Source: Photobacterium arenosum (lineage in GTDB: Bacteria > Pseudomonadota > Gammaproteobacteria > Enterobacterales > Vibrionaceae). From it: a stretch of DNA of 64,000 nucleotides. The position numbers and the translations under genes were made by a program. Shown here one piece after another: positions 34,908 to 43,054 of the stretch; within the stretch, counting starts at the first letter, position 1, and the number at the start of each line of letters is the position of its first letter. The stretch covers positions 124,001 through 188,000 of the forward strand of contig NZ_JACYTP010000009.1 of NCBI RefSeq assembly GCF_014841115.1, in the 5' to 3' direction. A model generated the notes under the pieces. The model was not told the origin of the DNA, made no database searches, and saw only the letters and a list, made by a program, of their open reading frames with translations.

Positions 34908-36650
34908 TTACTGCTTGTACTGATCCAGATCGAACAACTTATCCCGAATCGCCCAGAAGCGGCCGCTTTTCCGGGCGATAATGATTTCCGGCGGCCGCAG
35001 CCTGTGTTCATTGCTGGCAACACGTGTTGGCGCTGTATCGGTGAAGGGCCGGTGGCGATCGACCAGGTGGGGATTGATGAATTTCTTCAGAAAATCATTT
35101 TTCTGCGTCTTATTGGCTAATGTCCAGACTTCGCTGATATGGCCGTCTTCCTCACTGAAGTAGGTCACTTTCAGTTGAGGCTTGCCGTACTGGTTCTTGC
35201 CCGGTTCCAGCTTCATATCGGTACACTTCATGATCATTGCATCTTTAAGTTTCAGCGCATCACGCAGTTTTTTGTCCGGATCGACCATTACCGCATCACA
35301 CTGATGGCAGCGTCTGGCGGCGATGTCGTTGTCCGTACCGCATTCTTCGCAGAATTTGGCGCGAAAGCGATAGCCACACTCTTCACGCTCTCCGTCATCG
35401 TCTTCGAAATAGCCCTGACAGCGGCGGCCATAGTGTTCTATCAGAAAACCGGCCGGGTCGAGTTTGCCCCAGAAGCTGTTTTTAAAACCGCAAGCCGGGC
35501 AGGGCACCATGATCACTTCACTGTTACTGTCAGGTTTGGGATCGCCGACTTCCGGCTGGTACAAGTCATAACAGTTACCGGCATATTCGAGCACCAGACA
35601 GTCCGATTTACCTTCGGCTAACCGCAGACCACGGCCGACAATTTGCTGGTAGAGGCTGATAGATTCTGTCGGGCGCAGAATGGCAATTAAATCCACATGC
35701 GGTGCATCAAACCCTGTTGTCAGAACGGAAACGTTCACCAGGTATTTGATCTGCTGATTCTTGAACCCTGTGATGATGCGATCCCGCTCTTCCAGCGGAG
35801 TATCGCCAACCACAAGCGCGGCAGACTCACCGGCCAGATAACCCATGATTTCTTTGGCGTGATTGACCGTAGAGGCGAAGATCATCACTCCTTTTCTGTC
35901 TTTGGCATAATCGATCACCTGATCGATGATCATTGGGGTGGCGCGGGACGACTTGGCGATCACCGCATCCAGATCTGCCTCTTTATAGTGACCGTTGTTG
36001 GCAGGCTTAAGACTGGAAAAATCATAACCAATGACGGCCATGTCCATGATGCTGGGTTCGGTCAGGAAGCCTTCATCAAGCAGATAACGAATAGGCAGCT
36101 CGAAAATACAGTCACGGAAGAAGCGATCCTGCTCTGTCCGCACTTGCCCCCGCGTGTGGTATTTGTAAATCCAGCCCATGCCCAGCCGGTACGGCGTGGC
36201 TGTCAGGCCAAGGATTTTGATACCAGCGTTGATACGCTGGAGATGCTGGATAACCCGCTGATAGGCGCTGTTTTCATCATCAGGCACCCGGTGGCATTCA
36301 TCAATGACCAGCAAGGAAAACTCATCGTTGAATTGCTCAAGGCTGTTGACCATAGATTGCACGGAGGCAAAAACGACTTGCTGATCGGTTTCTTTCCGGC
36401 CCAGCCCGGCTGAAAAAATGGACGCGTTCAGGCCGTAGCTTTCATACTTGGCATGGTTTTGTTCAACCAGCTCTTTGACATGGGTAAGCACCAGTACCCG
36501 GCCGCGGGCTATCCGGGCGAGTTCTGCGATGACCAGGCTTTTCCCTGCCCCGGTTGGCAGAGCCAGGACTGCAGGTGAGCTGTGTTTACGGAAGTAGTGA
36601 ACTGTGGCTTTGACACAGTCTTGCTGATAAGGACGAAGCGTATACATCAA
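34908..36650 (-). CDS. radD: RadD (YejH), DNA-repair superfamily 2 helicase
   Basis: 580 residues. Helicase motifs are I (LPTGAGKS), Ia (LTHVKELVEQ), II (VIDECHRV, a DECH box), III (LTATPYR), V (VLTTGFDAP) and VI (QQIVGRGLR). A C-terminal region holds four Cys pairs (CPACG, CEECG, CHQCD and others) as zinc-finger-like sites. This matches E. coli RadD/YejH (586 residues), which is involved in double-strand-break repair and stimulates RecA strand exchange. Convergent with hutA. Confidence 0.93.
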   Translation of the reverse strand: MMYTLRPYQQDCVKATVHYFRKHSSPAVLALPTGAGKSLVIAELARIARGRVLVLTHVKELVEQNHAKYESYGLNASIFSAGLGRKETDQQVVFASVQSMVNSLEQFNDEFSLLVIDECHRVPDDENSAYQRVIQHLQRINAGIKILGLTATPYRLGMGWIYKYHTRGQVRTEQDRFFRDCIFELPIRYLLDEGFLTEPSIMDMAVIGYDFSSLKPANNGHYKEADLDAVIAKSSRATPMIIDQVIDYAKDRKGVMIFASTVNHAKEIMGYLAGESAALVVGDTPLEERDRIITGFKNQQIKYLVNVSVLTTGFDAPHVDLIAILRPTESISLYQQIVGRGLRLAEGKSDCLVLEYAGNCYDLYQPEVGDPKPDSNSEVIMVPCPACGFKNSFWGKLDPAGFLIEHYGRRCQGYFEDDDGEREECGYRFRAKFCEECGTDNDIAARRCHQCDAVMVDPDKKLRDALKLKDAMIMKCTDMKLEPGKNQYGKPQLKVTYFSEEDGHISEVWTLANKTQKNDFLKKFINPHLVDRHRPFTDTAPTRVASNEHRLRPPEIIIARKSGRFWAIRDKLFDLDQYKQ

Positions 36651-36753
36651 TCACGGTCACTAGTGGAAAGCGAAGGGGAGTGTAACGGCTTTTCTTGGTG
36701 TTAGACAAGTAATCGGAGTAGGGCCCAGAGAAATGAGCCCCGGTGGTCAATCA

Positions 36754-37248
36754 TTACGAAGCCATGTTCAGTGGCAGTTTCGTGGGCTTGATGGTTTTGG
36801 TCATCATGCAGAACTGGCGGCGCGGAATAAAATCGTGCTTCTCATAGAAGCTGCGGGCGCCTTTGTTACCTATGTTCACTTCGAGAGTCAGTGCATGCAC
36901 ACCGGCTTCTGCGCAGTGATGTTCAATCTGAGGCATGAGCTCAGTGCCTATTCCTTGCTGGCGCCATTCGGATTTCAGGTAGAACTGATCTATCAGGGCT
37001 ATTCGTCCGCCATGCTCAAGGCTGAAGCTGTAACTCAGGATAATATGTCCGGCAATCATAGTATTGCCTTCATGTTCAATTTCTATAAACCAAACCTGAC
37101 CCAGTTCAGGATTGTTCAACATCTGGTGTACTGCCTGTGTGGTTTGCTCACGCTTTTGTGGCAGGACTTCATATTCAAAGAGTTCCCCAACTAGTGTAAG
37201 CAGCATGTCCACAGAAGACAGGCTAGGCGCTACAAGTGAGATGTTCAT
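36754..37248 (-). CDS. GNAT-family N-acetyltransferase
   Basis: 164 residues of GNAT fold. Motif A with the acetyl-CoA pyrophosphate loop is SEWRQQGIGTELMPQIE (Q-x-x-G-I-G), preceded by the beta-4 strand IALIDQFYLK and followed by motif B-like NKGARSFYEKHDFIPR. The substrate cannot be told. It is monocistronic and divergent from rsuA. Confidence 0.85.
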   Translation of the reverse strand: MNISLVAPSLSSVDMLLTLVGELFEYEVLPQKREQTTQAVHQMLNNPELGQVWFIEIEHEGNTMIAGHIILSYSFSLEHGGRIALIDQFYLKSEWRQQGIGTELMPQIEHHCAEAGVHALTLEVNIGNKGARSFYEKHDFIPRRQFCMMTKTIKPTKLPLNMAS

Positions 37249-37528
37249 AAGTCAACCTTAGTTGTTCGGTGTTTTCATGGCACAGTGGTGAGTTGTTCAA
37301 GGTGTTTATACGGATAACTCATGCCCTCTGTCTATAAGTGAAGACCGTGAAAATGGAGAAATGTTCTACTTTTTGAGCTTAGTGGCAGTTCAGGCAATGC
37401 GATGTAAAAATTTGTGATCAAGGGTTGCAATTAGTGATATCGCTTCAGCCGGCTCAGGTTTGAGATTTTTCGTGCATCACGCAGGTCAGGTTTTTATAAT
37501 GGCGCTTTTGCACCACTCGGAGCCTGCA

Positions 37529-38218
37529 ATGCGGCTTGACAAATTTTTATGTACCGCCCTGGGAATTACTCGCAAGGAAGCCGGTAAATTACTCAAAGAA
37601 AAAAGAATAGAAGTGAATGGCGACATCGTCAAAACCGGTGCGCTGAAAATCACGGATGACTGTGACGTTGAGTTTGATGGCAGCACGCTGCACATGACGG
37701 GCCCGAAATATTTTATGCTGAACAAACCTCAGGGTTACGTTTGTTCGCATGTGGATGACTTTAATCCGACCGTCTTTGTGTTGCTCGATGAAGTCAGCCC
37801 GGAAAAACTACATGTGGCGGGCAGGCTGGACGCTGATACCACAGGGTTGGTGCTGCTGACGGATGATGGCCAGTGGTCACACCGCATCACCTCGCCGCGC
37901 CACGTTTGCGAGAAAGTGTACTACGTGGAAACGGCCGATCCAATTCCGGCCTCTGCAATCAAGGAGTTCGCCGAAGGTGTACAGCTGCGCGGCGAGAAAG
38001 ATCTGACCCGACCGGCAAAACTGGAGATTCTTGAGGAGTGCGCAGCACTGATCACTATCTCTGAAGGGAAATACCATCAGGTGAAGCGCATGTTCGCTGC
38101 AATCGGCAATAAAGTGGTGGCGTTACACCGTGAGCAGGTTGGCGCTGTCGTGCTGGATGAAGATCTGGAACCTGGTGAGTATCGTCCTCTAACGGAAGAA
38201 GAAATCGCCAGCTTTTAA
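37529..38218 (+). CDS. rsuA: RsuA, 16S rRNA pseudouridine-516 synthase
   Basis: 229 residues from the ATG at 37529 (GGAG 6 bases upstream), nearly the length of E. coli RsuA (231). An S4 RNA-binding domain covers 1-60 ([20 protein letters not shown]) and the synthase domain follows, with catalytic Asp in [13 protein letters not shown] and the C-terminal [16 protein letters not shown]. It modifies U516 of 16S rRNA. As in E. coli, bcr is next to it and radD is on the other side. Confidence 0.94.
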   Translation: MRLDKFLCTALGITRKEAGKLLKEKRIEVNGDIVKTGALKITDDCDVEFDGSTLHMTGPKYFMLNKPQGYVCSHVDDFNPTVFVLLDEVSPEKLHVAGRLDADTTGLVLLTDDGQWSHRITSPRHVCEKVYYVETADPIPASAIKEFAEGVQLRGEKDLTRPAKLEILEECAALITISEGKYHQVKRMFAAIGNKVVALHREQVGAVVLDEDLEPGEYRPLTEEEIASF

Positions 38219-38280
38219 TCTGTTAGCGGCTTAGCGACTCAGTGTTATAGCGACTTAGTGGTAAAACGACTTAGCGGTAA
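38219..38280. repeat. Short imperfect direct repeats after rsuA
   Basis: The unit AGCGACTTAG(T/C)GGTAAA and shorter relatives (TAGCGGCTTAGCGAC, TAGCGACTTAGTGG, AACGACTTAGCGGT) recur three to four times in about 60 bases with a period near 18. It is a small local tandem array of unknown role just before the rsuA terminator. Confidence 0.6.
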
Positions 38281-38286
38281 AGCCAG

Positions 38287-38322
38287 AAGGCGTCGGCCCT
38301 GTAGGGGTATCGACGCCTTTTT
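38287..38322 (+). terminator. Terminator after rsuA
   Basis: AAGGCGTCG and CGACGCCTT pair around a 15-base loop and are followed by TTTT. Confidence 0.85.
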
Positions 38323-38417
38323 AATACCTGCTATTTGTTCTTTCAGGCTGCAGAGAAAAACAGCGAAAATTCGCTGTCAGGCAACATAGATGCGATTTTT
38401 TGGTCAATACTTGAACT

Positions 38418-38438
38418 TTGTGATAACGCGCATCACAA
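38418..38438. promoter_or_regulatory. Perfect inverted repeat upstream of bcr
   Basis: TTGTGAT-N7-ATCACAA, 117 bases before the bcr start and just upstream of a -10-like TATAAA. Spacing does not fit CRP, so another dimeric regulator is more likely. Confidence 0.45.
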
Positions 38439-38554
38439 TTTTTCGCTAGTACACTATAAAAAGAAACTTATCATTTCCTGTCGGGAAAGATTTAAGTAGA
38501 GGAAATTGTCGTACAATCACTCCCTCTCCTTTTCAATATGCTAATAAGTGGTTT

Positions 38555-39745
38555 ATGAATAAATCTGACAGTCCAGGCCTGAGCTTTTCGCTGATCCTCA
38601 TCCTGGGGGCAATTGCCGCACTCACACCGCTGGCAATTGATATGTACCTGCCTGCTATGCCAACTATCGCGAAAGATCTGGGCGTGAGCCCCAGTTTAGT
38701 GCAGGTGACCCTGACAGCGTATACCGCAGGTTTTGCCGTTGGACAGCTTATTCATGGCCCGCTTTCAGACAGCTACGGCCGTCGCCCGGTACTGATAATC
38801 GGTGTGATGCTTTTCGCACTGGCGGCAGTGGTGAGTGCAATGAGCCATAACATCAACGAACTGACCTGGATCCGTGCCGCGCAAGGCTTTGCCGGTGCCT
38901 CTGCCGCCGTTATCATTCAGGCGCTGGTGCGGGATATGTTTGAACGGGAAGAGTTCGCCCGTACCATGTCTTTTGTCACCTTAGTGATGACAATTGCGCC
39001 ATTGGCCGCGCCAATGATAGGTGGGTATCTGTCTGTCTGGTTCGGCTGGCGTTCCATTTTCTGGTTTCTGGCACTGGTTTCGGTGCTTGTCATTCTGGCC
39101 GTGTTAAAAATGATCCCCGAAACCCTGCCAGCTGAAAAAAGACTGCCGTTTAACTTAGGCTCCACACTCAGAAATTATGCGCGCATGCTGACATCAGCCC
39201 CCGCGCTCGGTCTGGTGGTGAGCAGCGGTTTTTCGTTTTCGGGGATGTTCGTTTTCCTCACTGTCGGCTCTTTTGTGTACATCGATCTTTATCATGTCAG
39301 CACCGAAAACTTTGGCTTGTTGTTTGGTCTGAACGTGATCTGTCTGATTGTCATGACCACCTTGAATGGCAAGCTGGTACGTAAAATGGGCTCGCATTAT
39401 ATGCTGCGTTTGGGCCTGATCATTCAATTGATCGCCGGGGCAGGGTTGATTGCAGGACAGGTGCTTGAACTCGGTCTGTGGGGCGTTGTGGTACCGGTAA
39501 TGCTGTTTGTGGGCGCGATTTCTACCGTTGCCAGTAATTCAATGGCTTGTTTGTTAGCCAAGTATCCGCATATGGCGGGTACGGCTTCGTCATTGGCTGG
39601 TACAATGCGTTTCGGCACAGGTACTGTGGTGGGCGGTATTGTAGCGGCGATGCCAGATACCACAGCCTGGCCGCTGGCAGGAACGATGGCCGCTTGTGCA
39701 GTCTTAGCCTGCTTGTTTTATTGGGGACTGGCGAAAGACGCCTGA
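38555..39745 (+). CDS. bcr: Bcr/CflA-family drug resistance MFS transporter
   Basis: 396 residues with about twelve membrane helices. The N-terminus ends in ALTPLAIDMYLPAMPTIAKD, a Bcr/CflA mark, and the MFS loop GPLSDSYGRRPVLI follows. It is a proton-driven exporter of drugs or dipeptides in E. coli. Located beside rsuA as in enterobacteria. The start is the ATG at 38555. Confidence 0.88.
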   Translation: MNKSDSPGLSFSLILILGAIAALTPLAIDMYLPAMPTIAKDLGVSPSLVQVTLTAYTAGFAVGQLIHGPLSDSYGRRPVLIIGVMLFALAAVVSAMSHNINELTWIRAAQGFAGASAAVIIQALVRDMFEREEFARTMSFVTLVMTIAPLAAPMIGGYLSVWFGWRSIFWFLALVSVLVILAVLKMIPETLPAEKRLPFNLGSTLRNYARMLTSAPALGLVVSSGFSFSGMFVFLTVGSFVYIDLYHVSTENFGLLFGLNVICLIVMTTLNGKLVRKMGSHYMLRLGLIIQLIAGAGLIAGQVLELGLWGVVVPVMLFVGAISTVASNSMACLLAKYPHMAGTASSLAGTMRFGTGTVVGGIVAAMPDTTAWPLAGTMAACAVLACLFYWGLAKDA

Positions 39746-39783
39746 TGACCTGTGATTGAATAAGAGTATTTGAAAGAAAAATT

Positions 39784-40440
39784 ATGGCTGCGTTTTATCA
39801 AGAGCTGAACAAACTGGTGGATGAAGGTCTGGCTGAGTTGGAGTCTTCTGTTACAGCAGGCAAAACTCCCAACAATCCGGTGAGTGAAACGCACTTTATG
39901 AGTGCCTGGATCACCAAAGTGATTAAACAGCAACGCTATGATCATTGTGTGGCGAAAACATTGCTGGGTTGGCAGCAGATGGCTCGCAGTATGGGTAAGC
40001 AGGCACAGCTGAAGCTGAAGTTTGAACACCTCGCATGGGCGCTGTCGGGTGTGTTGACTGAAGAAGGCACCACCAGTCCGGTGAAATCTGAACAATTGGA
40101 CAGGTTTTACAGTGCGCTGCTGCAGCTCGACTGGGTGGTGGCGACAGAATACGAAGTGAACCGAAAAGTGACGCACCACACCGATGGTCAGGCGTCATTG
40201 GTGGTGTGTGCGAAGCAGTCAAATGAAGCATTTGATGAGGCAGGAAGACTGGCTAAGCCATTGTCTGTTTTTGTTCGCGGCAATATCCAGCAATGCATTG
40301 ATTTGGCCTATCAGCAAGGATTACTGCTGTACAAGGTTACTGACTATAAGTCGCTGGTGAAATACCACGGTGAATATATTCTTTATCCTGATAATGCAGG
40401 TGACTATCTTCCCGAACTTCCCACGCGAGCAGCAGAGTAA
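39784..40440 (+). CDS. DUF2913-like cytoplasmic protein of unknown function
   Basis: 218 residues without signal peptide or membrane helices. The N-terminal ALNKLV-like helical start and repeated aromatic/hydrophobic spacing resemble the DUF2913 family found widely in Vibrionaceae, including a C-terminal YILYPDNAGDYLPELP. The assignment is from memory of the family and is moderate. It lies 38 bases downstream of bcr on the same strand and ends with its own terminator, so it may be co-transcribed with bcr. Confidence 0.55.
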   Translation: MAAFYQELNKLVDEGLAELESSVTAGKTPNNPVSETHFMSAWITKVIKQQRYDHCVAKTLLGWQQMARSMGKQAQLKLKFEHLAWALSGVLTEEGTTSPVKSEQLDRFYSALLQLDWVVATEYEVNRKVTHHTDGQASLVVCAKQSNEAFDEAGRLAKPLSVFVRGNIQQCIDLAYQQGLLLYKVTDYKSLVKYHGEYILYPDNAGDYLPELPTRAAE

Positions 40441-40452
40441 GAGACATTAAAG

Positions 40453-40476
40453 TGCAGCGAAGTCGCTGCATTTTTT
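40453..40476 (+). terminator. Terminator after the DUF2913-like gene
   Basis: TGCAGCGA AG TCGCTGCA followed by TTTTTT. Confidence 0.92.
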
Positions 40477-40642
40477 ATATTTTTATTATGTTTATCACGG
40501 TTTGTAGCCTGTCAGATAGAGTAAATAACAGGTCGGTTCAGGTTGTCATTCACTTGTGACTTCAACTTGTGATTTGAAAGGGCCAGTATAAAATCCGGGC
40601 CTGTCGCTTTTCTTGTTCTCTCCTTATTTTTCAGGAATATGT

Positions 40643-42013
40643 ATGTCGCCATCTGCTTCTCCTTTATTTGAAGGGGTGTTTGTCCGTCGCCTGCTGGCGA
40701 TTGCTTTTCCTATTGCCTTACAGGTTATGCTGTTTTCCAGCCGTAGCCTGGTCGATATTCTGATGCTGGGTCAGTTAAATGAACTGGATGTGGCGGCAAT
40801 TGGTATTGCTGGCCGGGCACTGTTTGTCGTTACTATTATGCTGTTTGGTGTGACGACGGGGGGGGCATTACTGGCGGCCCAGTATTGGGGGGCTGGCAAT
40901 CAGCACGGGATGAAGCAAAGTGTTGCGCTTACGCTGACCATGACAACCCTGGTCGCCACACTGGCTGCGCTGGTATTTCTTGTGCTTCCTGAGCAGGTTA
41001 TCGGATTGGCGACAAATAACCCTGAGGTGATTGCCCGGGGCGCTGAGTATCTGCAAATTACCGCCGTGAGTTTGTACGCTGTGTCGTGGGGAAGCAGTGT
41101 CTCTGTGGGTTTACGGGCTATGCATCAGCCTGCGATCAGCACGCTGTTCAGTGCCGTAGGCATTGCGCTTAACCTGTTCCTGAACTGGGTACTGATTTTC
41201 GGTAATCTTGGGATGCCGGCTTATGGTATTGCCGGTGCAGCATGGGCCACGGCGATCAGCGGTCTGGTCGAAATCGCGCTGCTATTTGGTTATCTGCATC
41301 TCAAGGATCACCCGATTGCGCTGCGCTGGTCGCTGTTTCCTGAAGTACTTAATGCTCAGATGATAAACCGCTTCCTGAAACTGTCGCTGCCGACTACTTT
41401 TAACCATCTTGCCTGGTCGGGCGGGATCTTCATGTATCACGTCATTATCGGGCAGGCCGGTGTCGATGGTTTGGTGGCCTTATCGGTGATGACGCCTATC
41501 GAGTCGATGGCGCTGGCGATGCTGATTGGTATTTCCAATGCATCAGCCGTACTGATTGGCAATCAGTTGGGCGGCAGTAACATGGATCAGGCTTACCGGC
41601 AGGCCTGGGCCGTCACTGTGATCAATTTTGGCTTTGCTGTGGTCACGGCTGGACTGATGTTTCTGATCCGCGATCCTGCACTGGATTTGTTTGCTGCCAT
41701 GACAGCGGAAACCCGGGAGTTGACCGAACATTTCTTCATGATTTTTTGCGTCGGTATGATAGTGAAAAGCTTGCCGATGACCATGATAGTTGGCGTGTTA
41801 CGGGCAGGTGGCGACATTCGTTTTTGCTTTTATCAGGATATTGCGGCGCAATGGATGATAGGGATCCCACTGACTGCATTTTGTGCCTTTGTGCTGAAAC
41901 TTCCGCTGGAATGGGTTTACGCCATGCTGGTATTGGAGGAAGTGGTGAAAATCATCGGTTCCAGCATACGCATACGCTCAAAAGCCTGGATGAATAATTT
42001 GGTGGCAGGTTAA
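40643..42013 (+). CDS. MATE-family multidrug exporter
   Basis: 456 residues from the ATG at 40643 (AGGA 6 bases upstream); an earlier in-frame ATG at 40613 has no ribosome site. Twelve hydrophobic segments in two related halves; MATE marks include LFSSRSLVDILMLGQL, GALLAAQYWGAGNQ and, in the second half, SNASAVLIGNQLGG. Such proteins export cationic drugs using sodium or protons. Monocistronic. Confidence 0.88.
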   Translation: MSPSASPLFEGVFVRRLLAIAFPIALQVMLFSSRSLVDILMLGQLNELDVAAIGIAGRALFVVTIMLFGVTTGGALLAAQYWGAGNQHGMKQSVALTLTMTTLVATLAALVFLVLPEQVIGLATNNPEVIARGAEYLQITAVSLYAVSWGSSVSVGLRAMHQPAISTLFSAVGIALNLFLNWVLIFGNLGMPAYGIAGAAWATAISGLVEIALLFGYLHLKDHPIALRWSLFPEVLNAQMINRFLKLSLPTTFNHLAWSGGIFMYHVIIGQAGVDGLVALSVMTPIESMALAMLIGISNASAVLIGNQLGGSNMDQAYRQAWAVTVINFGFAVVTAGLMFLIRDPALDLFAAMTAETRELTEHFFMIFCVGMIVKSLPMTMIVGVLRAGGDIRFCFYQDIAAQWMIGIPLTAFCAFVLKLPLEWVYAMLVLEEVVKIIGSSIRIRSKAWMNNLVAG

Positions 42014-42092
42014 AGTTTCATCCCATAACTTCCGATCCGGATGTTATCGCATGATAATCAGCTTTTTCTTTATTCAGACAAAGGATGACTGA

Positions 42093-42236
42093 TTGGGTAG
42101 ACCACAACACCAACAGAAAATTATAAGCGTCGCCATCCTGGCGGTGCTTTTTTTGCTCTATAAAAGAGAGGCTTGGCGCAATGTGACAGGAACAAGCCTG
42201 CTGGCGCTATATACTACACTAAGTGATGAGTGTTGA
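42093..42236 (+). CDS. Possible 47-residue membrane protein (TTG start)
   Basis: A frame from TTG at 42093 to TGA at 42236, with AAGGA 7 bases upstream, encodes a short basic head, one hydrophobic stretch (ISVAILAVLFLLYKRE) and a polar tail. It overlaps a terminator-like hairpin (42126-42154), so it may be chance. No family recognised. Confidence 0.2.
   Translation: MGRPQHQQKIISVAILAVLFLLYKREAWRNVTGTSLLALYTTLSDEC
42126..42154 (+). terminator. Terminator-like hairpin after the MATE gene
   Basis: GCGTCGCC ATCCT GGCGGTGC (imperfect stem) followed by TTTTTTT, about 115 bases after the MATE stop. Confidence 0.55.
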
Positions 42237-42382
42237 AGTGAACACCTCAGTAGCAATGAGCTTTGTTTGATATGACGTAAATTAATCCGTTTTCCAATGT
42301 GAGAGCATAGTCACTATTGGCTGTCTGCCCATGATATTTAAAGGTGGTTTGGCATCATTCGATTCACGCTTGGAGAAAAAGG

Positions 42383-43054
42383 ATGTTGAAACTGATTGAT
42401 CTCTGCAAAGGGTATCAGGATGGCAATGAGTTTCATTCTGTGCTTCAGGGAGCCGAACTGACATTACAGCGGGGCGAACAGGTTGCATTGATGGGGGAAA
42501 GCGGGTCAGGAAAAAGTACATTACTCAATCTTATTGCAGGGCTGGATAAGGCAGACCAAGGTGAAATCTGGCTGGCAGATACCCCGATTCATGCCGTGAC
42601 AGAACGTGAACGCACGGCTTTTCGCCGTCATCATATTGGCCTTATTTTTCAGCAGTTTAATTTGCTTCCTACTTTAACAACACAAGACAATATCCAATTC
42701 TGCCGCCAGTTGAAAGGCTGGCCGGAAAAGCCTGAATTGTGGCGAGCGATTGTCTCTGCACTGGATTTAAAACCTCTACTTAAGCGCTATCCGGAGGAAA
42801 TGTCAGGTGGTCAGCAGCAACGGGCGGCCATTGCGCGGGCCTTATATATGGAGCCCGACATCCTGCTGGCCGATGAACCGACGGGCAGTCTGGATGAGCG
42901 CAATGCTCAGGCTGTCATGCGATTGCTGACCGGACTTTGTGAGCAGCTAAATTGCTCCCTGCTGCTGGTGACTCACAGCAAGCAGGTTGCCTCCTACATG
43001 AATTCCAGCATAGTGCTGAAAGGGGGCGTACTGAATGCGAAGCCCCGTCTTTAA
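42383..43054 (+). CDS. ABC transporter ATP-binding protein (LolD/MacB-like, AttE-type)
   Basis: 223 residues from the ATG at 42383, preceded by GGAGAAAAAGG. Walker A GESGSGKST, Q-loop LIFQQFNLLPTLT, signature MSGGQQQR, Walker B LLADEPTGSLDERN, switch His in LVTHSKQ. It belongs to the group that powers MacB/LolCDE/FtsX-like permeases, which move substances at the membrane rather than import small solutes. It overlaps the permease gene by 20 bases. With the downstream lipocalin-like lipoprotein the set resembles AttE-AttFG-AttH. Confidence 0.88.
   Translation: MLKLIDLCKGYQDGNEFHSVLQGAELTLQRGEQVALMGESGSGKSTLLNLIAGLDKADQGEIWLADTPIHAVTERERTAFRRHHIGLIFQQFNLLPTLTTQDNIQFCRQLKGWPEKPELWRAIVSALDLKPLLKRYPEEMSGGQQQRAAIARALYMEPDILLADEPTGSLDERNAQAVMRLLTGLCEQLNCSLLLVTHSKQVASYMNSSIVLKGGVLNAKPRL

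Noticed and set aside
38219..38280. CRISPR-like repeats after rsuA
   Set aside because: Units are short, imperfect and contiguous without spacers; it is a small degenerate tandem repeat.
38418..38438. CRP site upstream of bcr
   Set aside because: The half-sites TGTGA and TCACA are 9 bases apart rather than 6, so CRP binding is unlikely.
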